Shown here: positions 55,572-64,000 of the stretch, one piece after another
Position numbering within the stretch: the stretch's first letter is position 1
Layout: each line of letters starts with the position of its first letter
Assembly: GCF_001625215.2 (NCBI RefSeq)
Contig: NC_030385.2
Span: forward strand, 34,249,598-34,313,597
Source: Daucus carota subsp. sativus
Lineage: Eukaryota; Streptophyta; Magnoliopsida; Apiales; Apiaceae
Length of the DNA: 64,000 nucleotides
Direction of reading: 5' to 3'
The notes under the pieces: generated by a model
The model's database searches: none
Seen by the model: the letters and a program-made list of their open reading frames with translations, nothing else
Told to the model about the DNA's origin: nothing
Position numbers and translations under genes: made by a program

Positions 55572-56291
55572 GGATTTCTGGTATGTGTTTTACAGACGAA
55601 ACCTATGTATAGTATGTACCATGTGAAGTGATCAACAAACAGCAACATATAACAAAAGGTAACTAGCTAGTCATACCAAGGTGCATTTTTAACAAGTCAT
55701 TATAACCATCAAACATGCGATACATCTCCATCAATTGGTTGTTGTAGAAGGTACCGTGGTTTTTACTAGCTTTGCATCCCATGTATAAGACTCCTGCTTT
55801 GAAATGATCTAGAGAAAATTTTGAAGAACTCCAGTATACAAGACTTTTATGTTAGCATATTATTTTCTGAGTACGCGATCTGGGTCCATGTGTAAAATGC
55901 AAATGTCATTAATTCATTGATCTGCTCATGTGCTACTTTATTTAGTATTAATTTTAGAAAAATTAAAGAATGCAACTTACTGGGCTATGGCAAACTCTAA
56001 CTCATGTTCCGCACTTTTGGCAACACAGGTTCACGTATTTAAAATCTTAGACACGTAGTTCTGATGATATAGTTGAAGTTCAGATATCTAATTGACACAA
56101 GTTCTATTCTCTTGCACAAGGATTTACAATCTGAAGGCTAACCACACTAATACTCATAATTCAGAGTTATGCAAGACCTTTAGGCCTTATTTACAAAACG
56201 CAAGTCCTAAATATCTGATCACAAGTTATCAGATTAAAGAACACACCTCAGTACTCAGATATACATGACACGCTAAATTCTGTACATAGAT

Positions 56292-57701
56292 TTAAGCTCT
56301 TTCTTTCTCCTCACACGAAGGGGTGACAAGAGAAAGATGGTTCTTGAAAGAATCCAAATGCAATGGAACCACACCTTTGAGACCCTTCATATTTGCTTTT
56401 GCTCCGTGTCCAATCAAAGCCAAAGCCACTGGTACATGTCCAGCCTCAACTGCACGATGAAGTGGTGTGTAGCCCGAATTGTCAATCACATCAACATTAG
56501 CTCCATGATTAAGCAAAACCTTTACGCTCTCTGTTTGACCCTTGAATGCAGCTCTATGCAAAGGGGTCCAGCCATTTTGATCTTTTCCATTTACCTTAGC
56601 TCCTTCTGCAATACATCTCTTGATCTCATGAACATCACCTATTCTTGCAGCTCTATGCAGTGCATCCCCTAATTGTAACATATCATATAAATCTAAATGA
56701 CCCTTTTCGACTGCTAGAGCAAATGCAGTTTGTTTCTCTTTAGTTAATGCATACTTCACATAAACTGAACAAGTCAACAAAAATTCAGCTGCTTCTACAT
56801 GTCCAGCAATTGAAGCACAATGAAGCGGTGTCCAACCGTTTTGATCTGCTGCATCAGGATCGCTTCCTAGTGATACAAGAAATTGAAGAACTTCCACATG
56901 TCCATAAATTGCAGCAACATGAAGGGCTGTTCTGCCATGTAAATCAGCCAAATTCACATCAATATCTAAATAGCCTAGGCACAAAGTTTCCATCAAATCC
57001 AGTCGATTCATTGCTGCTGCTTCGTGCAATAACCGATCTTCTGAATTATCAACAACATAACCGCAATCAATCAACAAATCAAGCATATCAGATTTTCCAG
57101 ATTGAATTGCCAAGGACATCAAAGACCGATTAGTGAAATCACATTTATTTACATCAGCTCCAGCTTCAATCAGCGTAGACGCAAAATAACAATTTCCACA
57201 CTTAACAGCTGACCTCAATAACAAACAAAGCTCAGATTCATCACATGCTTTGATCGCCTTTGACAGAACATAAGCACTATCTATTTTCCTTGAAGGACTG
57301 AGGAGGAATTCCACGACTTGAGGACCGACAAAGGTGATGGGAATCACAGCATCCTTAAATATCTTAGGACCAGGTTTCGAAAACAGCTTCTGCAGTGCCT
57401 CCAGATTGGCTTTTCCAGTAGGAAGCATGGTTGATTTCACTATGATACTGTCCAGAGGAGTAGCCAGAGGAGGGTAATCAGATGGCTGCGACAAACATAG
57501 AGCGAAAGACGACGTTGACAGAGGAGGCAGAACATAGAAAGGAGGTGTTATTGACAAAACAGAAGGATTTGTAGTGGTAAGAGACACAGCCACAGCCATG
57601 GTGTGCATGAGATTAGTTACCTTAAAGGTGGTGGAACAAATTTCATTTCTGTTAAAGACTATGTTCACTTCTTTTACATCTAGCTTCACAAGTCTATCCA
57701 T
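56292..57701 (-). CDS. Vapyrin-like protein (MSP domain plus ankyrin repeats)
   Basis: 469 aa in one exon. Residues 1 to about 125 form an MSP/VAP-like beta domain (MDRLVKLDVKEVNIVFN, STTFKVTNLMHTMAVAVSL). About eight ankyrin repeats follow from about residue 160, with clear GRTALHVAAIYGHVEVLQFL, GWTPLHCASIAGHVEAAEFL, GWTPLHRAAFKGQTESVKVL and GYTPLHRAVEAGHVPVALAL units. This MSP-plus-ankyrin plan is that of Vapyrin and Vapyrin-like proteins. Vapyrin is needed for intracellular accommodation of arbuscular mycorrhizal fungi and rhizobia; the role of Vapyrin-like paralogues is less clear, so the symbiosis link is inference. The start is the first ATG. A partial 3' copy lies at 46250-46415. Confidence 0.88.
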   Translation of the reverse strand: MDRLVKLDVKEVNIVFNRNEICSTTFKVTNLMHTMAVAVSLTTTNPSVLSITPPFYVLPPLSTSSFALCLSQPSDYPPLATPLDSIIVKSTMLPTGKANLEALQKLFSKPGPKIFKDAVIPITFVGPQVVEFLLSPSRKIDSAYVLSKAIKACDESELCLLLRSAVKCGNCYFASTLIEAGADVNKCDFTNRSLMSLAIQSGKSDMLDLLIDCGYVVDNSEDRLLHEAAAMNRLDLMETLCLGYLDIDVNLADLHGRTALHVAAIYGHVEVLQFLVSLGSDPDAADQNGWTPLHCASIAGHVEAAEFLLTCSVYVKYALTKEKQTAFALAVEKGHLDLYDMLQLGDALHRAARIGDVHEIKRCIAEGAKVNGKDQNGWTPLHRAAFKGQTESVKVLLNHGANVDVIDNSGYTPLHRAVEAGHVPVALALIGHGAKANMKGLKGVVPLHLDSFKNHLSLVTPSCEEKERA

Positions 57702-59116
57702 GGAGTTTGCTTAGATGATTTCAGAGATTTAGATGAGTTTGATTACTAGGAGAAGAAATATTGTAACATGGAGAGGTATAAAGATGGTGACAGATTGATC
57801 AAGTCTCCATGTTGGACATTATTTTAAGGTGATTCATTATATTGATATAAAATTGTAAATGATAGCTGCAGTTTTGTATGCATTGATAGTATTGACTTGG
57901 GTAATGTTGAAGGAATCAGCATAAGCATAGAAAGTGCAAGGAAAACCACAGTTTGGAGTATACTCAAACTTGTTTACCAGAACAAGAGACCATTTTTAAG
58001 AAATTTTTGAGGTATGAATGAGGTCTTATCATGAAATTAACCAAATTAAACACTATCTTTTAACTCCACTAGAATTGCTTCCTTAATTTGTCCCACAAAG
58101 TCACGGTATGAATAACGTACTAAAAATTCCTGATTTATCAAAAAAAAAAAAAATCAACAAATTCTGAATCAATAGAGCAGCTAATTAATCCTGATTTCCG
58201 ATTTTTGCAAAGAGATGAGTACAAAATCTATTGTACGAACTTCAAATTTTTAATAGAGGACATGGTATAGAGAGTAAATGACCAAAATATACAAGAATAG
58301 TTACAAAGTAAGGTGTACATCACCTAACAAGATATGAAGAGCAGATAGCAAAACATACTAAGAGAAGAATACAAAGCTAATTGTATTATGCTAAGAAACT
58401 AACAATGGATGGAGACTAAAGAAACAAAATACTAACAACGGGTTCAAAACGAGGTGTACATCACCTAACTATGTACACATTAATGTGATTATAATTTGTG
58501 ATAGTGATATGCTGTATACATCACACCTTTACTTAAAATATGTGATGAATAATCTAGAATTCAAGTGAAACAAGAACATGGATTTAAATATTGCAATGAG
58601 CTGATATTATAATGGATCAACTAAGAAGACCATTCAACCACTTCTGTTGAAAAATAGGCATCATTCTTGCATATTTATTTATTTATGTTTTACTTGTAAC
58701 TTTGATGTAACATGGATATTACTGGTAAAACAATTTACAGAACCTGTACTTGATTTTACCGCTAAGAGGCAAATTGAGGGACAGTCTGGGGTTTGTTTGA
58801 TTAAACAACAGCTGAAATCATGTCCAGGTCTCACGGTATCAATATCATGGCGCGCTAATATGGGCTTCGTTTAATAGTAATTTTTGCAAGCTTTATTCCA
58901 AGGCCCAAATAGTCCAAAAGGCTCTGCAAGACTAAAACTATTGTGAAGGGCCCAAAACAGATAGGCCAAGTTTATGCCCCAGCTTCTCCTGTTATAAAGA
59001 AACATTTTGTTTATAGGCACCCCTGTTACAATTAGCTTACTACAGGAGTCTACAAACAGATAGTATGAACAAAAAATCAAATGACTCCCCGAGAGCACTT
59101 TAATTAGTTTGATTAA
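57702..59116. other. Promoter region of the Vapyrin-like gene and spacer
   Basis: AT-rich, no exon pattern. The 75-codon frame at 58647-58874 has no recognisable domain. Confidence 0.5.
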
Positions 59117-59397
59117 GCGGGTGTTTGGCAATGACTTATTTATAAAAAAAGTGGGCTTCAGCTTTTTTCGTACCATTTGGTTAGCTGAAATAAGTACTTA
59201 AAATGGTCCTTAAGAAGCCAAGAAAAAAATCTAGGAAACCTAGCTTTTTTTTTGATTTGAAGCTTCTTTATAACTTATAAGTCGCGGGTATCCAAACACA
59301 TTTAATAACCTATAAGTTTAAACTAATTTTTCATTTATAATCCACTTCTTTATTTTAAGCAATAAGTCACTTCTTTTAAATCCAGTCAAACGGTCCT
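59117..59397. mobile_element. Candidate MITE with GTGTTTGG-type ends
   Basis: GCGGGTGTTTGGCAATGACT at the left; CAAACGGTCCT at the right. The interior has repeated AAGTCACTTCTT / AACTTATAAGT words. No clear target duplication. The form resembles hAT MITEs. Confidence 0.4.
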
Positions 59398-60075
59398 AAA
59401 GACAATTGGTTAAAGTTCTTATTTCTATCTACTCTGTCCTGAGAGTGTTTTGTAATTAGAGTATAGTCAAGACTTCTCCACTTCCAGATTTTTAGCTTAC
59501 AAGCCCTTTTAGCTTTGCCATCATCTTTTGTATTAATCTGTTTTTCAATAAAATCAAAAATCAAATTTTTTTGATAAAATCTTCTTGAGTACCATGTCAT
59601 CAAGATTATTAATCAAACCCATATTTTAGAATGTCAGCATGTTATGTTGAAATTTGTGTATGTCTCATTACGGGATTCAATAATTTATCGGAAAAGGATT
59701 TATATGTTTATTTTGTTTTAAAAAAACAATTTATTTATAAAAAAAGATAACTGGATAAAATATTAATTATCTATATCGACGGAATTTGTTATATTTTAAG
59801 ACACATATTTTATTATTTAAATTATAAAAAATATATATACAAAATTATTTAAATACAATAACAGATAGACATAAAATTTCATTAAATATCTCCATGTATT
59901 TAACAGATACCCGAGAATACTGAGATTCTGAGAATGAAAGCCCCTAGCTGGTCTTTTATCTATAAATCAGTAAAAATGTAATGGCTGATACATTGAGTCA
60001 TTGAGAACTGAAAAGTCTTGTTTTCCATGGCGGAGTGGCAAACCTTCAAATAATTTGATCTCCTTAAAGGGATCC
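59398..60075. other. Intergenic, no gene seen
   Basis: AT-rich upstream region of the candidate peptide gene. A 9-codon upstream frame (ATG at 60029, MAEWQTFK) precedes its start. Confidence 0.45.
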
Positions 60076-60430
60076 ATGTATCTTCCATTTTTGCTCATGG
60101 CAATCGTCATTCTTGCTGCTTCGATTACCATTACCCATGCAATTTGTAAGCTAGATACATGGACAATTTACATACATTTAATATTATGCGAACATGATAC
60201 ATGTCATCTGACTAGGTCCATTACCTTGCAATATTAAATTAAGATGAATAATTGCTTTAAAATAAGAGATGCACATACATCTTGGAATCAGAGTTCTGCG
60301 ACTTTGAATCACTCCGATTGTTGCAGATATTAGACGGGACTCATGTTACTCATTTCCTCGCCATAATTATCTGTTGCAGTTGCAGCATTATACATCAGGT
60401 TATTTTGCGGGAATCAGAATTAATCTGTAA
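60076..60430 (+). CDS. Candidate small secreted peptide gene (two exons, 57 aa)
   Basis: Exon 1 (60076-60145) encodes MYLPFLLMAIVILAASITIT followed by HAI, a good signal peptide with predicted cleavage after THA. It ends at a consensus donor (T|GTAAGC). Exon 2 (60327-60430), after CCGATTGTTGCAG, is open for 34 codons and gives a basic, Tyr/His-rich mature peptide (IRRDSCYSFPRHN ... GYFAGIRINL). Frames agree across the 181-bp intron. Only one Cys is left in the mature part, so it is not a defensin-type peptide, and no known hormone motif is seen. It could be chance; there is no homology support. Confidence 0.3.
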
Positions 60431-61535
60431 ACATATTTTATAAGCATTAGTCAGAATAAAAACACATATTCATTGTAGTTGTACCGGACTTTTTATCCAC
60501 GCATAATTATAAAATTAAATTGATGCTACAATTCGTTGAACTACTACTAAAGTCAGCAAGTGTTGGTACGAAACCGACTACAACATCTGTTATAATGCAG
60601 GTCTTGCTCTACATTTATTTATTTATATATCGATGATTCTTCGAATATGGGCGGCTTTATTTAACCTGTGATTTTGGTTTGTCGTCTTCGATTAACCATG
60701 TACAGACATTATGAAGATTCATATCAATCAAGGTGTATAATTCAAGTCAATTTGCAATTCCAGAAAAGCACCCCATATTCCCTTTAGCATTTCAGTGTAA
60801 ATATTTAAGCTTTATAACTTTCATGTTTGCTTACATATTATATATCAAAAAGATGTATAATTTCCTGCTTTTGATAGAAATAAATATGGAAAATATTATT
60901 ATGTAAATTATAGAGGACATGTAAAATGTTGTATTCCCATGAGACTGAAATTTCTCTCTTTTCAAAAATTATTATGGTTATAACAATTTTAAAATGATAT
61001 GATGTATCATTATTTTAAAATGAATATGAAAGAAATGTAATGAAATTTGAACAATATTATGAAGGAATGTTTATAAATTTCATTTATTTCTCCATTCCAT
61101 TCTATACAACATATGTTAGATTTTAACCCCAATTCGAAGAAGAATGCTATACTCATTTTCTTCTCAAATTTTATGATAATAATTTAAACTCACTCAATTT
61201 TCTTTCAAAACATTCCCCTACTTCTACTATTATCGTATATTTTAGTCGTTTCATTTCATTTTTCCCTTTCAAATCCGCCAAAAGTCTTTCATGAAAACCT
61301 AGCTAATATCATTTTTTGTAATTTTTGGACTAGAGTCATGTCTGGGAATATAAATTTCTACATATCTGTCTGATTGTTACTCAAAACTTTATACTTTTTC
61401 TATATTATATTATATATATTATTCATATTGTTTGTCTAAGTACAAAAAATAAAATTAATATCTCACTTATAATAAACCTCTTTTTATAAAACAATAAACA
61501 CTTCGTGAAACAACTCCACAATCTTGTTCACATTT
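60431..61535. other. Intergenic, no gene seen
   Basis: AT-rich. Contains one inverted pair near 60990-61090 (ATTTGAACAATATT region). No coding pattern. Confidence 0.5.
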
Positions 61536-61539
61536 AGTG

Positions 61540-61775
61540 CTGTAATTCGAGCCGAGCCGAGTCTAATTTGAACTAAGTTTAATCGAGTCGAGTCGAGCCG
61601 GCTCGGTTAACTAATCGAGCCTAAATCTTTGCCTGAACTCGACTCGGTTAATTTCACAAGCCGGCTCGTTTAGCTAAATGAGCCGGTTTTAACGAGCCGA
61701 GCGAGCCTTTTAGCTAAATGAAACCTTTGCGCGAACTCGGCTCGTTTAACGAGTCTATTCACGTCACCTTCAGGG
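61540..61775. repeat. CGAGCCGAG-rich repeat cluster (hAT-like remnant)
   Basis: Many CGAGCC/GGCTCG and GAGTCGAG words in both orientations, such as CGAGTCGAGTCGAGCCGGC and TTAGCTAAATGAGCCGG. These are typical subterminal repeats of non-autonomous hAT elements. Ends are not resolved. Confidence 0.5.
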
Positions 61776-62495
61776 TGTTTCATTTTTTTTAATCTAATAT
61801 TAAGTATTTTAAACATATAATTAAAGGTAATATTTTTGTTATAAGTGAAAACTTTAACAAATATGTGTTATTAATATTCCGGAAAGAAAATTTTGAAGAA
61901 ATTATTTTGAATACATGATAAAAAAAACTTTTAAAATTACACGAGGACGGGAGATATATCAGTATATTATTACATATAAAATGGTTGTGTGTGTGGCACA
62001 TGCTTAGCCAGCCACCTTCAAATACTGACAACTAATGAGTCCAAAATTGCACCCACTTGCATCTCATTGGCTCTTTCTCCGGTCTTTCCAAAAGATAATA
62101 TTCATTCCCCACATTAATATTATTAAATACTTTTATATCCAGAATTCATTTCCCATATCCATCATATTTTTTATTCCAACTAACACTAAAATAAATGATT
62201 AAATTTCATATTCACTTAATTAGAATTAAGAACGAACTCAGTTGAGCTCGAATTCGATCCCCTCCTATTACGCTTAGTGCCAATAAATTAATTTCGATTA
62301 TTGTTGATGTCTCCCATTGGCCATTACGTGTAAAAATTGCAGCATATATCTTTTTAAATTTAAAAGTGATTGGTGATCGATACTCAGGTTAACAAAACTA
62401 CAACAGCAGTTAAACTATTGTGTTTAACGTTATAATGGAGAACAATTAATTGATTGGAACACTTGAACACGTTTTAGAACCGGTTTGGTTTATCG

Positions 62496-62594
62496 ATGGC
62501 TACTTTGTGCACCTCTTCTAGAGCTGAGAACTTGTTTCATAAGATTATCGGGAAACTCTCGGGAGATTACAGAATAAAATCGTCTATCTATAAG
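62496..62594 (+). CDS. Possible first coding exon of an unknown gene (33 codons)
   Basis: ATGGCTACTTTGTGC opens a frame that reads MATLCTSSRAENLFHKIIGK and then LSGDYRIKSSIYK, ending in phase 0 at AAG|GTATTT, a plausible donor. No downstream exon could be recognised; the following 1.4 kb is repeats and the gene may continue beyond 64 kb. I do not recognise the protein. Confidence 0.3.
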
Positions 62595-62798
62595 GTATTT
62601 TTAATTTTTATTTGATTTATTATTATTTATTTATCAGTAATTTAATAGTATAATGTTGTTATTCGATCTGAATAATTTAGAAGAATAATAATATATTCGT
62701 CTTTTTACGAACACAGAATGTGTAATGTATTATGTTTGCTTAATTTGTAAGTGTTAAATTGTTTACACATTTTACGTCCGATTATTATGTATCAGAAT

Positions 62799-62801
<3 letters not shown>

Positions 62802-62847
<46 letters not shown>
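62802..62847. repeat. (TA)n microsatellite
   Basis: About 23 TA units, directly abutting the inverted-repeat element. Confidence 0.9.
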
Positions 62848-62849
<2 letters not shown>

Positions 62850-63474
62850 GAAAAGTTCTGTGGAGTCCTGATTCTTGTGGAGTATTGGAGACCGAAATCT
62901 ACACCATTCATTACAATCTAATCTAAGGGTCTATATTAATCATATCTTATTTTGTTAATTATTTTTTAATCCTACTTATATAAATCTAGATCTGTATGTA
63001 AATAAGCGTGAGAGGAACACATAAATCAAGGAACTACAGTTTTGTGAATTATCTCTATGCATAACTACACATCAGATTCAAGTTATAATACATTGTTCTG
63101 CGAATTTTGTCTTTTACTTGCTTAATTATTGTCTATTTTAACATTATCATATTTGTCCCGCAACTCTTCTCAATATATAGTTGTTTAATAAATTTTAGTT
63201 TATTTGTTTTCTACTAGACTAGACATATTCGAGTGATTAGAGATTTATTTTGTTATAGACAATGGTGCAGAACGAATGAACAATCATTGCAAATGATCTG
63301 CAATCTGCAGTGATAACTCTGTTCATCAGTACTAAAAATGGATATATTTGTTTTGTAACCGTCTAATTTGAACAGTGCAGAATTTTATAACTTATTGATC
63401 CATAACTGTTGGTGTAGTGATAGATGTGGTCTCTGGAGACTCCAATTATATTGGGTCTCCACTGAACCCAACTC
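62848..63474. mobile_element. Inverted-repeat element (MITE-like), 627 bp, inserted in (TA)n
   Basis: The left end (GGGAAAAGTTCTGTGGAGTC ... TTGGAGACCGAAATCTACAC) and the complement of the right end (GAGTTGGGTTCAGTGGAGAC ... GAGACCACATC) match imperfectly over about 60 bp. TA repeats lie on both sides. No coding capacity. Confidence 0.55.
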
Positions 63475-63501
63475 ATATATATATACATATATATATATAT
63501 A

Positions 63502-64000
63502 CTAGCTTATAACCCGTGCAATGCACGGGCGGTTAACATATTTGTTATTTTATTTTATATATCTTAAATTTATCTAATTTTATTGTAAAAATAAAATTAT
63601 GATAGAATAATGCGGTTAAATAAATATTTTATTTAGCAGTTGGATAAATTCTTCATAGTTAAGTCCGTCAAATGGCTAATTAAATATTAGGTCGAACATA
63701 TATATTTTAATGAGAATGTTAAAATATAATTTTTTGCATGTTATAATTTAAGAAGGCCTATAAACTCATATATAAACTAACCAATCAACCTTTTTAATAT
63801 TTCGTTATTAATAATTCATAATATGGTATAAAACATATTATAGTTTAAAGAGACGTATGAAACCAAATACCGACCCATCATACTAATTTGAATTTAATGT
63901 TTTGGTTTAATAAATGATAAAAAAAAATATAGTATAACATGTTATAAATTCAAGAGCTCCGTGGTTCGAATACCAACCCATTCACCAACTTTACTAACTG
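63502..64000 (-). mobile_element. Helitron 3' end; element continues past the window
   Basis: On the minus strand a perfect 8-bp-stem hairpin (CCCGTGCA / TGCACGGG, 63513-63529) is followed 7 bases later by CTAG and then T. This is the Helitron 3' signature (hairpin, short spacer, CTRR, insertion next to T). The body has no recognisable gene. Confidence 0.55.

Larger units (their letters stand above)
51420..56291 (-). repeat. Segmental array, copy V (next to the intact Vapyrin-like gene)
   Basis: Block A is split by a MULE-like element (51555-52909). B is at 52980-53215, C 53215-53360, D 53450-53620, E 53725-53885, F 54160-55260 (with an extra 54500-54940 segment), G 55285-55570 and H 55575-56291. 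H leads into the intact Vapyrin-like gene, so the unit is the gene's downstream neighbourhood. Confidence 0.75.

Overview
The window is nuclear DNA from a flowering plant, most likely a eudicot. The signs are intron-containing genes with GT..AG borders, an H2A.X histone ending in the plant SQEF tail, a nuclear tRNA-Ala, a SLOW WALKER1/UTP15 gene with a telo-box, a DWNN-type PQT3-like E3 ligase, a Vapyrin-like gene, AT-rich spacers and many plant transposons (Stowaway, hAT, PIF/Harbinger, LINE, TRIM, chromovirus). The species cannot be told from sequence alone.

Layout. 1-3.4 kb: a Stowaway MITE, a 193-bp tandem duplication and a UTP15/SWA1 homologue on the minus strand. 3.8-11.1 kb: an L1-type LINE with a perfect 17-bp target duplication; its ORF2 is split by a 2.49-kb solo LTR packed with inverted W-box pairs. 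11.6-12.1 kb: a SOSS-B-like OB-fold gene. UTP15 and this gene were divergent neighbours about 1.07 kb apart before the LINE arrived. 12.9-17.1 kb: a minus-strand Tas-like aldo-keto reductase, reconstructed by eye as 11 exons. One internal exon is not detectable, and a tandem TRIM retroelement occupies that interval. A tRNA-Ala(UGC) gene lies about 100 bp upstream of its ATG on the same strand.

17.5-30.1 kb: a segmental duplication carrying two intron-free PQT3-like genes about 7.5 kb apart. Copy 2 differs by in-frame deletions, and an 890-bp hAT element sits upstream of it with a clean empty site in copy 1. Between the copies are nested Stowaways, hAT-like debris, a GATTAATC cluster and a receptor-like-kinase N-lobe pseudogene. 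30.2-30.8 kb: a Stowaway inserted at the exact centre of an older palindrome. 31.3-31.8 kb: a two-exon H2A.X gene. About 200 bp upstream of its ATG is a young, apparently intact Ty3 chromovirus (32.0-37.2 kb) transcribed in the same direction.

37.7-57.7 kb: about five diverged copies of one segmental unit on the minus strand. It ends at an intact Vapyrin-like MSP/ankyrin gene, and one internal copy keeps a remnant of that gene's 3' end. The unit also carries exon-like islands of an unrecognised gene and a TATA-box block. PIF/Harbinger, MULE-like, Stowaway and foldback elements have landed in individual copies, and the other copies act as empty sites. 57.7-64 kb is gene-poor: a candidate small secreted peptide, a possible first exon, an inverted-repeat element and a Helitron 3' end.

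The host genes are ordinary housekeeping, DNA-repair, chromatin and ubiquitin functions and do not form an operon-like system. The main interest is the layered record of transposon insertion next to promoters, plus the tRNA/AKR arrangement and the repeated unidentified unit.
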